Positions 19,565-29,631 of a stretch of DNA of 30,000 nt are shown in pieces (within the stretch, counting starts at the first letter, position 1; every line of letters starts with the position of its first letter). A program made the translations under genes and the position numbers. This DNA comes from Zygnema cylindricum (Eukaryota > Streptophyta > Zygnematophyceae > Zygnematales > Zygnemataceae): assembly GCA_037447655.1 (NCBI GenBank), contig JBBHKE010002855.1, positions 1 to 30,000 of the forward strand. Reading direction: 5' to 3'. The notes beneath the pieces were generated by a model that was not told the DNA's origin, did not search any database, and was given only the letters and a program-made list of their open reading frames with translations.

Positions 19565-21698
19565 CTCTATAGGATTTAATACAGGTGTAGATCACGCTGT
19601 GTAAAAGAGGAAAACGACAAAGCATTACCGGGTTTGCTGACTTTTTTTATGTACATTCTAACTCGTTTTGAGTGAATTGTGAGCTCCTGACAGATTTATC
19701 GTGGAGAATTCCGGAGGAAGAACTTCTTGCGAGGCCTAATCCGCGAGAACAATGGCTCACCTGCAGGTTGTCTCTTTGCTCATCATCTGTTATCTTTTTT
19801 TTTGCTTCTAAGACGGGATTGTTTTTTACATGAATTGTCTCTTGGATTTCAAATACAGAGGTAAGTGATGTAGGCGTAATGTAGGGATCTGGTGGGCTCC
19901 ATCTACAACTTCGATTCCTGTCTGTTTTAAATTTGAAACTGAAACTGCAACTGAAAGTGAGGCTGAGACTGAATGCTGTCTGTTTGTCTTTCATGTTGTC
20001 TAGCGTCATTTGGAGTTTGCATTCTTTGTCATGAATGGTGTGGCTACAAGCTTTCCCTTATTTGTGTTGATTCTTTTCAAGCCAATAGTTGTGCAACTTC
20101 CAACTCTAAATGTATCAAATTTCATACTTTCTTAACTTATAGTTTCTTCTCTCACTTCAGTGTGGCTTTGATTTTTTGTAAGTCGAAGTCTTAGAAGTCG
20201 GAGTTTTCGGTTCTGAAGTCAGAAATACTTGTTCCGAATGTTTTATTTAGAAGTTCGGATTTCAGAATGTAAAAGTCAAATGTTATGATGTTTGAATTTA
20301 GAATGGCGAGTTCTATAATTTAGGAGTCAAGATTCTGAATCGATAACTCAAATAACTGCAAACTCGACTTCATACTTGAAAGCAACATTCTTGCGAAGGT
20401 GTTCATATTTAAAGGGAGAAGTGAGCCCTAAGGTTCATGTTTCTCAGGGACTGACAATGTGACGAGCTTGTGTTTTACTTCAGTTTTGCAGCTTTACTTG
20501 TTTGATTTATTTGGAGGCGAGACATTCATCGACGATAGAACAAAATAAACAATTTGGTTTTGCGACAAATTGGAAAGCTTAATACATCCTTGATATCTAC
20601 ACAGGCGTTGGTTTCGGTTTTGATTTTGGAGTGTTTTGTTTGTCTTTGAAATTGTTAGCTTTATACTTTGCAGTTTAGATTCTGTCTCATGCTATTGTTT
20701 ACAATTAGATGTCTATAGTTTACGATTATTTTTGTCATGTCAAAGTGTTGTAAGTCAGTGCACAACTCAATATGTTAGTATATAGTTACAGTAGAAAATA
20801 TACGGTCACAGTTTAGTGTTATAGTTTCTAGTTTTTAGTACACAGTTTACCAGTAGTTGTGTTCTATTTTTCTTGTTTAGTTTGACTTTTTTTGTTTTCT
20901 AATACATCGTTTTATTTATCGTATTACCTCTTTGCTTTTTTTGTTCAATTTGATTGTTTTTATGATCCGTTTTATTGTTTTCTGTTCATCTTTAGTGTAT
21001 GTAGGGTTGAATTGATGCATTTTATCGTTCAGTTGGATAATTCTTCACACGCTTCTCCTTCACGAAACTGTTTCAAACTGAACGAAGCTGTTTTTTCGTC
21101 ACTTCGGGTTTGAAGGTTCGTTAACGGTCTGTACTGTTTTGGTTTGGTTGGAGAAAAAGATTACATGATATACAACACTTGTAATTTTGCAAGGAAATCC
21201 CCTGTTCCCACCAGCGCTTGGGCCTGTTACAATTAGGAATACGAAGACTTTGGCCATCGGAATGGCTTATACCTGTGGATAAAATCAAATTTGCAGTACA
21301 CTTAATGCCCATTTATTTTATCACAGTAAGTAGGTTACAACACAATTGCAATGAAATGTTATAATAGATGAAAACAAAGACCAGCTTTCTGAATCAATTT
21401 GGAGCACTGAAATTCTGCAGATCAAAGAATAGAGATAGCTAAAACATCGGTGCATTCTGACTTCAAATTAACGCTGTGACACGGTACAGCGACAGCAACA
21501 ATCATAAAACTGAAGATTTATATAACATGATAGTTAAATAAGCCATTTACTACACCTACTACTAATAACTACTATAGCTGCTACTATTTCCACTACAACT
21601 ACCACTACCATTCCCACAAACCTACAAAACAATTTCCTAACAAGTGATTGGCATTGATAAGTCAAGTTATCCTCTTTTCTGTGATTTCCGTCTTTCAT
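19565..21698. repeat. Unidentified dispersed repeat, copy B
   Basis: Direct copy of A (13,148-15,622), single-copy where A has internal tandem duplications. The offset to A is a constant 6,076 bases through 20,892-21,312. Its right edge at 21,698 joins copy C through a two-base overlap (AT). Confidence 0.8.
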
Positions 21699-22158
21699 TG
21701 GAAAGCTTAATACATCCTTGATATCTACACAGGCGTTGGTTTCGGTTTTGATTTTGGAGTGTTTTGTTTGTCTTTGAAATTGTTAGCTTTATACTTTGCA
21801 GTTTAGATTCTGTCTCATGCTATTGTTTACAATAAGATGTCTATAGTTTACGATTATTTTTGTCATGTCAAAAGTGTTGTAAGTCAGTGCACAACTCAAT
21901 ATGTTAGTATATAGTTACAGTAGAAAATATACGGTTCCTAGCTTAGTGTTACAGCTACGTATGCAGCGTTCCGTTCAGTTCACAGTTTAGTGTTATAGAT
22001 TCTGGTTTTTAGTTCACAGTTTACTGGTATTTGTGTTCTATTTTTTCTTGTTTAGTTTGACTGTTTCTGTTTTTTAATACATTGTTTTATTTATCTTATT
22101 ACCTCTTTGCTTTTTTTGTTCAATTTGATTGTTTTTATGATCCGTTTTATTGTTTTCT

Positions 22159-22170
22159 GTTCATCTTTAG
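22159..22170. repeat. Left target-site duplication of the LINE
   Basis: GTTCATCTTTAG here and at 24,200-24,211 flank the inserted element. Copies A and B hold the sequence once, uninterrupted (GTTCATCTTTAGTGTATG), giving two empty sites for comparison. Confidence 0.85.
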
Positions 22171-24199
22171 GAAAAAAAAAAAAAAGTGGCTGACTTTATT
22201 AAAAAGCGCGATGGTAAACCATCTGAAACCATGGGAACGAAAGAGAAGTAGCACGGCAAAAACTGAAAAACTACATGTTGGGGGAAAAAAATAAAACGAT
22301 AAGCAAGGCAAAAGCAACGAAAACACGAAATGACAGCTAGTAGACGGAAAACACCCGATAAAACAAAAAACAACAAACGAAACACCAAAAGAAAGAGCAA
22401 ACACCTAACAACAAAACCCCAACATAACCAAAACTTTACGCAAAGCAACCACGTAAGTCCCCGAACCTCGGAGGAGCACGAGGAGGGAGTTCCGGGACAC
22501 GTCGACAATCCATAGCCGCAATAGACGATCCAAGTAGGATAGAAGCCTGCACTCGCTGAAGGGCCACTGATAAACGTTGACGGTAAAAGGAAGTAAGTAC
22601 TGAAACTGAAGGGCTCCCAAGTCCCCGCCGCTCAAACGAACGCCGACCACAAGCACGGAGAAACTCGTCCAAAGCCACACCCAAACAACCACATATCTCC
22701 ACCACCATCGGAATGAAACCATCCATAGCATCGCGATGGGCATAATCACGCTCCTTCCTCCTAGCCGCGTCGCGTGCGGCCACGCCCACATGTCGAGCTG
22801 CCCGACTGACAACAGTATCAGAAGTAGGGTTTGCCAAGACAACGTCACCAAATGTACGACGCGCACCATCAAGTAATACAATGTCAATCCGACGGGAAGG
22901 AAAATGTGGGAAACTTGCCGACGGACAGAATATCCTCCCTCAGAAGCGATAGTAGCAATGGTGTCTCGAATCGTGTCGTGTACTCGCCTCCGTGGGAGCA
23001 ACGAAGCAAATGAATGCCGTCGGGATCCACAACGTGGTCACAAGAGCAAACAAGAGAGCCAAGCAAAGGTGGATGAGGGAGGCCAAGCCGAAATCTAAGG
23101 GCCGTGGTGAATTGAGCGGGGGTGAATCGGAGGGTAGATAAGATAGGGATAGCCAATAGCCAAGCTCCGAAGCCAGGTCCGCCACAGGAAAGAAAGCGTG
23201 CACGCGAAGTATGAGAAGGAAGCGCCTCGAGAAGCTCAGACTTAATAGCGGCGACAACCTTATCAGAAATGGATTCCTGAACACGTGCAACTGATGTCGA
23301 AACAAGAGTGGAAAGAACTAGCATATCCGCGATAGCAGCACGAGTAAGAGAACGAGATGCATCGAGAAGGGACCGTTGGAAGGCGAGCACACCGTCCGAA
23401 ACTCGGGCTACAACAGTAGCAAGAATAAGAGTGTCCCCAGCCGAAAAACGAGAGACGATAGTGGAGGCAACAAGGCACCAACTTCCCAAATAGGCAGCTG
23501 GAGCAACACGGGCCGTCGGCAGTAAACCCAAACCACCTGCAGAGATTGGAAGACTGGCCTGGATACGGGCTGCAGGCCCAGACTCACGATCAAAGCCCCA
23601 CGACCTAACAAAGTATGAAGGACGTCCATGAGCCGATCGTCAAATGCAGAAAGGGACGACACAAAAGTAGGAGTGGGAGGGGAAGTACGAGTAAGGTAGG
23701 AGGGGCGATGGGGGAAACAACGGGTTAAAAGTGCAAAAGCCACTTGGGGATTGGAAAGATTAGGAAGGTCATCCACATGGGACAAATCTGTCTGAAGAGC
23801 AGAATCAAGAAATTGCTTGATGTATAGAATTAGAACCGAGAGGGCAACCTAACACACGAATGCCTTCTGATGGAGGAGGAGTCTGAAAACCAGGAGGTGG
23901 AATGAAAGAAGGAGGAAAAGCAATGGGGGACCACACAACACACTTAGTGGGTTGGACAAAAGGATTGAGTTCGGCCAAACGATCCTTGAAAAAGGTATAG
24001 GCCGGTATAACTTGGTTCCCAAAGACCGATAATGTGTGTGTCGTCCGCAACTGAAGGGAAGAGGCAAGATGGAAAAGCGGCCGCGGAAGCTCGGAGGGCT
24101 CGGTAATGAGCAAGGGCAAACAAAGGGCCTCCAAGTGGATGGCCCTGACGAGTGTCGGTCGTGGAAGAAAGTGGGACCAAATCACCATCAATGGAAATG
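22171..24199 (-). mobile_element. 5'-truncated LINE-type retroelement
   Basis: 2,029-bp insertion flanked by a 12-bp target duplication. All recognisable coding lies on the minus strand, in the order RT, linker, CxC...HxxxC knuckle, endonuclease-like tail. The 5' end (24,199) falls within the RT domain just before RQGHPLGGP, the truncation typical of target-primed reverse transcription. The 3' end (22,171) is odd: the minus strand ends in AATAAA, ten other bases, T14 and a C, so the tail is oligo-T rather than poly-A. Confidence 0.8.
22437..24199 (-). pseudogene. LINE reverse transcriptase with knuckle and endonuclease-like domain, frameshifted
   Basis: The remaining RT begins with RQGHPLGGPLFALAH (usually RQGDPLG) and has the catalytic ADDTHIIG box near 24,040; the first catalytic Asp motif is lost with the 5' end. 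The frame then shifts (NQVIPAYTFFKDRL..., then VLGCPLGS near 23,840), passes a linker (IAPAAYLGSW-like near 23,490), and reaches CSCDHVVDPDGIHLLRC near 23,050, a CxCx9Hx3C knuckle. Next, in other frames, come IRDTIATIASEGGY, RRIDIVLLDGARRTFGDVVL (22,880-22,820) and RKERDY...FIPMVVE (22,760-22,690). The order Asp, Asp-Val, Lys resembles a PD-(D/E)XK restriction-like endonuclease as in R2/NeSL-type LINEs. At least three frameshifts make it non-functional. The endonuclease assignment is weaker than the RT one. Confidence 0.8.
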
Positions 24200-24311
24200 G
24201 TTCATCTTTAGTGTATGTAGGGTTGATTTGATGCATTTTATCGTCCAGTTGAATAATTCTTCACACGCTTCTCCTTCACGAAACTGTTTCAAACTGAACG
24301 AAGCCGTTTTT

Positions 24312-26798
24312 AAACGATTTGTTTCTGTGAAAATAATGCTATTTTTATGCTATAGCTTCAGCTTACTTTAGTAAGGTAAGTATACTGCCCACTGCTGATA
24401 GAGTTTTTGATTTTTCTCTGCAACACTTAAAATACAATTAATTACAATAAACTTTTATTCCTGTGTTGGTTGTTTTTCCGCGTCCGTAGTTACTGTCTTT
24501 TTGCTTTTAAATTTATTTAGCAAGGTTTTTTGTTTTTTTTTTTTTTACAGCTGGGGTTTTTCTTTTCTGTTTTGCCTTTTGTTTTTCCCATGAACTCAGA
24601 TGGGTTAACGTCAAATTAATTATTTTCTTTAAACGTTTTCATTTTCTTTCGATGTCTTTGTATGTGCAAAATGTTTTGTCGTGCAGCGATCAAAATCGAA
24701 GTCGATATGTTGCGATTTCCAAAAATCTTGATATTGAGATGTGCAAAACTTGATATTTATTGGCATTTTTTTTTGTCTTTTTGACTGAATGTAGTTCTGG
24801 GCCTCAACACCATTGGAACTTTTTCCGATTCATAAACTGCTCTTTTTGTGAGATGGCCCTATTGGTTGTTTCATTGCATGAACTGGATCCAGCCATACGT
24901 GGCAAATACAAGTGAAACAAAAATGGAATATGGGAAGAACAAAACATCTGGGAAAACTTTCAATTCCGGCTGTTTTATGCGTCTCGAATGTGTTAAGGAC
25001 AACTCTCAAATTGGGTGAATCAATCTCCTATTTGCACTGGCTATAAAAATTTACCAAACAATTTCTTCATTGTACCCAGTTTTTTCTCCTCTCCATAGAT
25101 CACACGTGCAGTAAAACGAGTCCCTTGGGTTTTTTCGGCTATCCCAATCATCAAGCTCTCAGGTTGTTGACATCAACTGCATCAAGGCCAATTTCCCGCT
25201 AAACGACGCAATTGTTTTTTTTAAATCTCAGGATTTGTGACAAAGATCTGTTATATATTGAGGTTTTCAACAATCTCTAGGTGTGTGGTATAGAGGACGT
25301 GAAGCTAACCATACACCGACAAGTGAGATACAAAGTACAGTTGGAGCGAATGCGTTCGCATCGAAAAGTACTAAAGGCTTACCTTTACAAAGGCTAAAAA
25401 TGTAGACTATTCTAGACTTGATGTAAGAAAATTTTGCCATGCCTAAAACAGTGTTAAATACAGCTTTTCCAGATTGTTTTTCACTGGATTTTTTCTCTTA
25501 TTGGAACACGTCTCATTTGAGGATAATTTGTCGACAAAATAGTAGTAAGTATTGTGTTCAACGCTTTCATATCAAACAAAAAGTTAAATTTCATGAAATA
25601 TTAACCTTTGTGTTACTCAAGGGAAATGATATCCGCATGATTCATTTTGGTAGGGCGCAAGCGCCTATGTCAATAAAAAAATTGTAGAATTCCCTTTCTT
25701 AATACATTAAATCGCAATGTGCACAAAAAATGCAAATTGCTCAATGAGGAAGCTTAATCAACTCACTAAAACCATCAACAGCTCATGTTACATACATTGA
25801 ATGCTATTAAACACAACATAGAGAAGATATACTCTCGACAAAATACTTTCATATTATGTCGGGTCTTTTTTGTACACAGCCACTCACTGGCGAGCTGAAT
25901 TTTTAACTTAGCCGCAACTTGAATCTTACTCAAAATCCTAATCCACGAAAGGTTCATTAAACTTAGACGCAAAATAATGACTGCCGCGAAATGAAGTTGT
26001 TATAAACGAAACATCTATAGGTCATATACAGAATTAACTTACACGAAACAAAACATAATGAAACATAACAAAACAGATGCATGGGTCCTAGCTTAACCAT
26101 ACTAGCTATGAACCATTAATAATAAATTGACATGCCGCACATGTAGATCCTGACACTTACATCATCCCCAATTTCGGCATTCAAGCAACGTGACCTAGAA
26201 CTGTTATCATATCGAAATGCTAAACCGTATGTACATCAACATATTGCACGCATGCAGAAATTTGAAGGCAGAACAAATCAAGTATACCGTCACTAATGAC
26301 GCAGTGGCGGCAATGGAAAGGAGACCACAGGGTTCTACGGATGTGGTGAATCAACTACAAACGAGGCACTTATTTGGGGAACGGATTCTCGCATGTATGA
26401 TTCACCAATAGAGGGTGGACAAGGAAATGTTTAAAGAGGACAGAGGAGATAGAAAAGGCAAAGCAGCTCAGGACAAGCAGCAGGCAAGTGGAATAACACC
26501 TGAGAGGAGCCCAGAGTCGCCGCCGTATATACCAACGCTTCCTACACGAGGCCTCCACAACAGCCAAGATGTCGAAAAGGGCCCGCGAGGTTATCAATGT
26601 TGGCCTTGTTTCCGAGGAAGAATGCTCTCAAGAAGGAGAAAGTACAAGAGACGATACACCACCCTATAATATTGCACTACCTTAATCATCCAAATTTCTG
26701 GGCAAGCATAAGAATTAGTATCGCCACCTTGGTGAAGTTAGGATTATTGGCGCTCAAAATATAATAGGCCACTTGTATGGTAACAAGTCAAGGAGGAA
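24312..26798. other. Long region without a recognised gene
   Basis: I see no protein motif, structural RNA or clear mobile element. AT-rich with T-runs (24,520-24,550). Small plus-strand frames at 26,415-26,669 (84 residues, Arg/Lys/Pro-rich) and a 38-codon ATG frame at about 26,567 are unrecognised. If the minus-strand protease gene to the right is complete, its final exon should lie here or in its decayed remains. I looked for an HAV...GYG / KNSWG-type exon and did not find one. Confidence 0.4.
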
Positions 26799-26978
26799 TT
26801 GTATCAGTATAAGTTGATTCACCATACTGAGTTGGAGAGGGTCTGTAGGTTACCAAAGAGGGAGAGCAAAATCCGAACTTGGAGGGAGAGAGTCATTGGG
26901 AGAGAAAAAGAGAAAACAGTAGAGAGGGAGACAAAGAGGGCATTTGGAAATGAGAGAGAACGGGATTGGAGCATGAAA

Positions 26979-26982
<4 letters not shown>

Positions 26983-27059
<77 letters not shown>

Positions 27060-27136
27060 GTGAGTGAGTGAGTGAGTGAGTGAGTGAGTGAGTGAGTGAG
27101 TGAGTGAGTGAGTGAGTGAGAGAGAGAGAGAGAGAG
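26983..27136. repeat. Compound microsatellite (AG)37(TGAG)16(AG)8
   Basis: 26,983-27,056 is an uninterrupted AG run, 27,057-27,120 is sixteen TGAG units, and 27,121-27,136 is AG again. GA-rich degenerate sequence surrounds it (26,840-27,240). On the strand of the protease gene it is a CT tract starting about 115 bases after the last exon's donor, so it lies in an intron or the gene's decayed 3' side. Confidence 0.97.
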
Positions 27137-27252
27137 GGAGATGTAGAGACCGAGAGAGAGAGAGAGGAAGGGAGTAAGAAAAAGAGATGTTGAGTTCGAG
27201 AGGGAGAGGTGGAGGGAGGGAGAGAGAGAGTGAGGGAGGAATTTAAACTTAC

Positions 27253-29631
27253 AAGTTTGTAGTTTATGAAATTCAAACCACTGCTTTCTATGTTGACGAT
27301 GACCGGCTGCTGTTGGAGAGCCAACAAGAGGCCGGTCCATCCGTGGAACTGAACTTGCTCAAAAGAAGTAATGCGAATGGTGTTGTTGGGCTGCAATTAG
27401 GTCAAAAATTCAAACAATTGTTTACAAATCCATCATAATATCACCAATGGTTACATTTTTTAGAAAAATAAGTTATATAAATTCTGATGCTTGGCTACAG
27501 TAACCTTGAACAATCCCTCAAAAATCCAATATAAAAAATTTATTGAAAAAAAATCATTAAAATATCCGTTACCATCTTTTAGAGTCCTTTTTAGGGTTGT
27601 AAGATCTATTTTTTAGGGTTTATCTGATTCATTTTTGGGTTTCTGGTACACGATAACTTTCCAATCCGATTAAGAAAAATGTTAGAACGAGACCAGATTT
27701 CTGGCGTACTCTAACATCATTACAATATACCGGATTTTAATTTTACAGGGGTTTTTAGGGTTTTATTACCTTGGGATCGAGACAACTAATGGAGCCGTTA
27801 AACAAAGATGTCTGAACCAGACCAAATCCGGCGTATTCTAAAGCTTCATTTGGTGATCCTCCATCGTAGCACGTTTTATTTAACTTTGAACAAGTTAAAA
27901 ATTGTTGTTCTGCAATACTAGGTAGTGGAAGTTTTCCGGAATTCGCGATAAAATAAGCGCTTTCGATCGCGGAGCTCGTGGCAATTGCCCAACAATTACC
28001 TGCAGAACTTGGAGAAAAAATAAATTAGTTTCCATTACTTTATATTTTGTTTAGATCTTTACGTTGTTTTACAGTCAATAAGTTAAAGAGTTTTGCAGTC
28101 AATAGAGTCAAAGATTTTTGCAACGCGTCATTCGGTGAAGACTATAAAATCAAACCCAATCAAACACTTAAAAAACCCAAATCAAATCAATTCTAATAAA
28201 ATCAAATTCCACCATAAATGAAGTACAAAATGGCCATCCTCAGTAAACAAGGGGCACCTTTTGGACGTACTACACCTTGATCCTTAATCAAATCACATAA
28301 AATCCAGCCATGTAATAAGGTATAAAAAGGGGATCTTTAGTAAGAAAAAAGGGCAACCCTTGTACTTACTACAATTTCCTTGATCCTTAACTTGCTGCAC
28401 CGCATTTACGTCGACCCAACTCCAACTCGTGGCGACCATCCAAGATCGAGTATATTTTTTATTTACATTCAAATATCCGGTACTAGTATACCGGAAAAAC
28501 TTGTTCATTCTTGATGAGGTAGAAGGAATGTCAACCAAGCCGAGACCGCGAGTTTCTGCATTTAGAAAAAATCCAAACACATTTTAACAAAATTTCAAAT
28601 GACCTTTTTTAAGAGATTTCAAGAACACAATATTGCAAAATGTTAAACACGTCTTTTTAAGACTTCTATTAGTCGTTATTTTCATTTTAGAAAGAAAAAC
28701 AATATTGACTCTAAATCAGTAAATTGATGGAACGGAGAAAACAAAAATGATTTGTATGGCATATTGGGTACAGTCATAAAACATATTACAATTGCATAAT
28801 ACTATAGTAGTATGTAACGTTATTAATGTGAAACGGGTATAATCATATCAGATTACTATTATATAAACAGACAATACCATATTGTACTACAATGTGAGAC
28901 TCTTACAGCATTATAAGTATACATAGCTATAACATTATGTAACAATATAAATGTATGATGGGATGACACCCGCGCAAAATTGTGTGATAATATGTTTGTA
29001 TGATATTATAATAGTAAATAAAATATTCATGTGAGACTTACGTGGAAGGAGAGATAAAATTTTCACAAAAATTGTTAATTTCCATGAGATAATGATATAA
29101 TCATCTAACATTATAATCATTTAAATTTTTTATCATGCATTATAACAATATTATGCAGCACTATAAACGTGACACTCGTACAACATAATAGTTTTATAAG
29201 TATATAGTTGTATGCATAACATTATACATGTGAGACTTACTACAAGTACATATGAAAGGAGAGACTTACTAAAAGTACATGTGAAAAGAGAGTCAACATT
29301 GGTGTAGTCCGGATCACAAGTACATGTGGGGGTTCCGGAAATTACGGAACAAAATCCATGGCCTCCACAAGCTCCCAAAGTTTGTGTGGAATTACAAAAT
29401 TGGGCACAAGTTGAAATATCTTTTTGGGTTTCTCGTGTACAATTGAAATTGGGGTCTTGAAAATCAAAACAATTTGATTTTAAAACCACTTTCCTAGAGC
29501 ATAATGGTGCCCCATTTACAGAAATGGAGGGAGTTCCGGACAAAAAATTGTTAGAAAAGTCGATTTGGGGATCGTCGGTTGTCGTGAATTGAAGATTTAC
29601 AGTTCCGACAAAAGAATTGTTTGCCAAATTC
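27253..29631 (-). CDS. Partial spliced gene: LRR - EGF-like - papain-family cysteine protease
   Basis: Four exons, ~304 codons: 29,631-29,270, 28,555-28,370, 27,999-27,770 and 27,390-27,253. All have AG acceptors and GT donors (three GTAAGT, one GTAATA) and phases match (A|AA, A|GT, phase 0). Exon 1 holds an LRR end (NLANNSFVG, DFSNNFLSG), Cys-rich spacers and an EGF-like motif (CGGHGFC...CTCDPDY). Exon 2 is a linker, then WVDVNAVQQVKDQGNC, the papain N-terminus with the oxyanion Gln. Exon 3 starts with the catalytic Cys (NCWAIA), followed by SIAEQQFLTCS and CYDGGSPNEALEY. Exon 4 has ITSFEQV and QQQPVIVNIESSGLNFINY. No I29 prodomain lies between EGF and protease. The 5' end is beyond 30,000; the exon with catalytic His and Asn was not found, so the gene is either longer or broken. 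A secreted or cell-surface protease is inferred. Confidence 0.72.
27655..27722. repeat. Degenerate copy of exon 3's 3' part
   Basis: On the minus strand TTAGAGTACGCC...GGTCTCGTTC...ACAT repeats exon 3's TTAGAATACGCC...GGTCTGGTTC...ACAT (27,845-27,795) at roughly three-quarters identity. It lies in the following intron, out of coding frame. Confidence 0.65.
28228..28290. repeat. Degenerate copy of exon 2's 3' end and splice donor
   Basis: On the minus strand TTAAGGATCAAGG followed by TGTAGTACGTCC and the next ~45 bases repeat the exon 2/intron 2 junction (28,391-28,325), including the bases encoding KDQG and a GTACGT in place of the GTAAGT donor. Confidence 0.7.
29235..29292. repeat. 29-bp tandem duplication of exon 1's end and splice donor
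   Basis: 29,264-29,292 and 29,235-29,263 differ at three positions. Each carries, on the minus strand, TGTACTTxTA|GTAAGT, so two equivalent donors lie 29 bases apart. Using the second would shift the frame, so the first (29,270) is taken as the coding donor. A further GTAAGTCTCAC lies at 29,041-29,031. Confidence 0.8.

Larger units (their letters stand above)
21699..24311. repeat. Partial tandem copy C of the repeat, split by a LINE
   Basis: 21,699-22,170 repeats the part of B starting at 20,571 (TGGAAAGCTTAATACATCC), a tandem step of 1,128 bases. About 40 extra bases are inserted near 21,937-21,980. After the LINE insertion the repeat resumes at 24,212 (TGTATGTAGGGTTGATTTG) and ends at about 24,311, where homology to A and B is lost. 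Confidence 0.75.

Noticed and set aside
26415-26669. 84-residue Lys/Arg/Pro-rich plus-strand frame
   Set aside because: Low-complexity composition, no motif, no signal of a promoter or splice site.
26690-26860. Candidate last exon of the protease gene (minus-strand GGDTNSYACPEIW stretch)
   Set aside because: No HAV...GYG or NSWG motif, interrupted frames, and no acceptor in the right phase.
26799-27059. Arg/Glu repeat frame and its Ser/Leu mirror frames
   Set aside because: Translations of the AG/TGAG microsatellite, not a protein.
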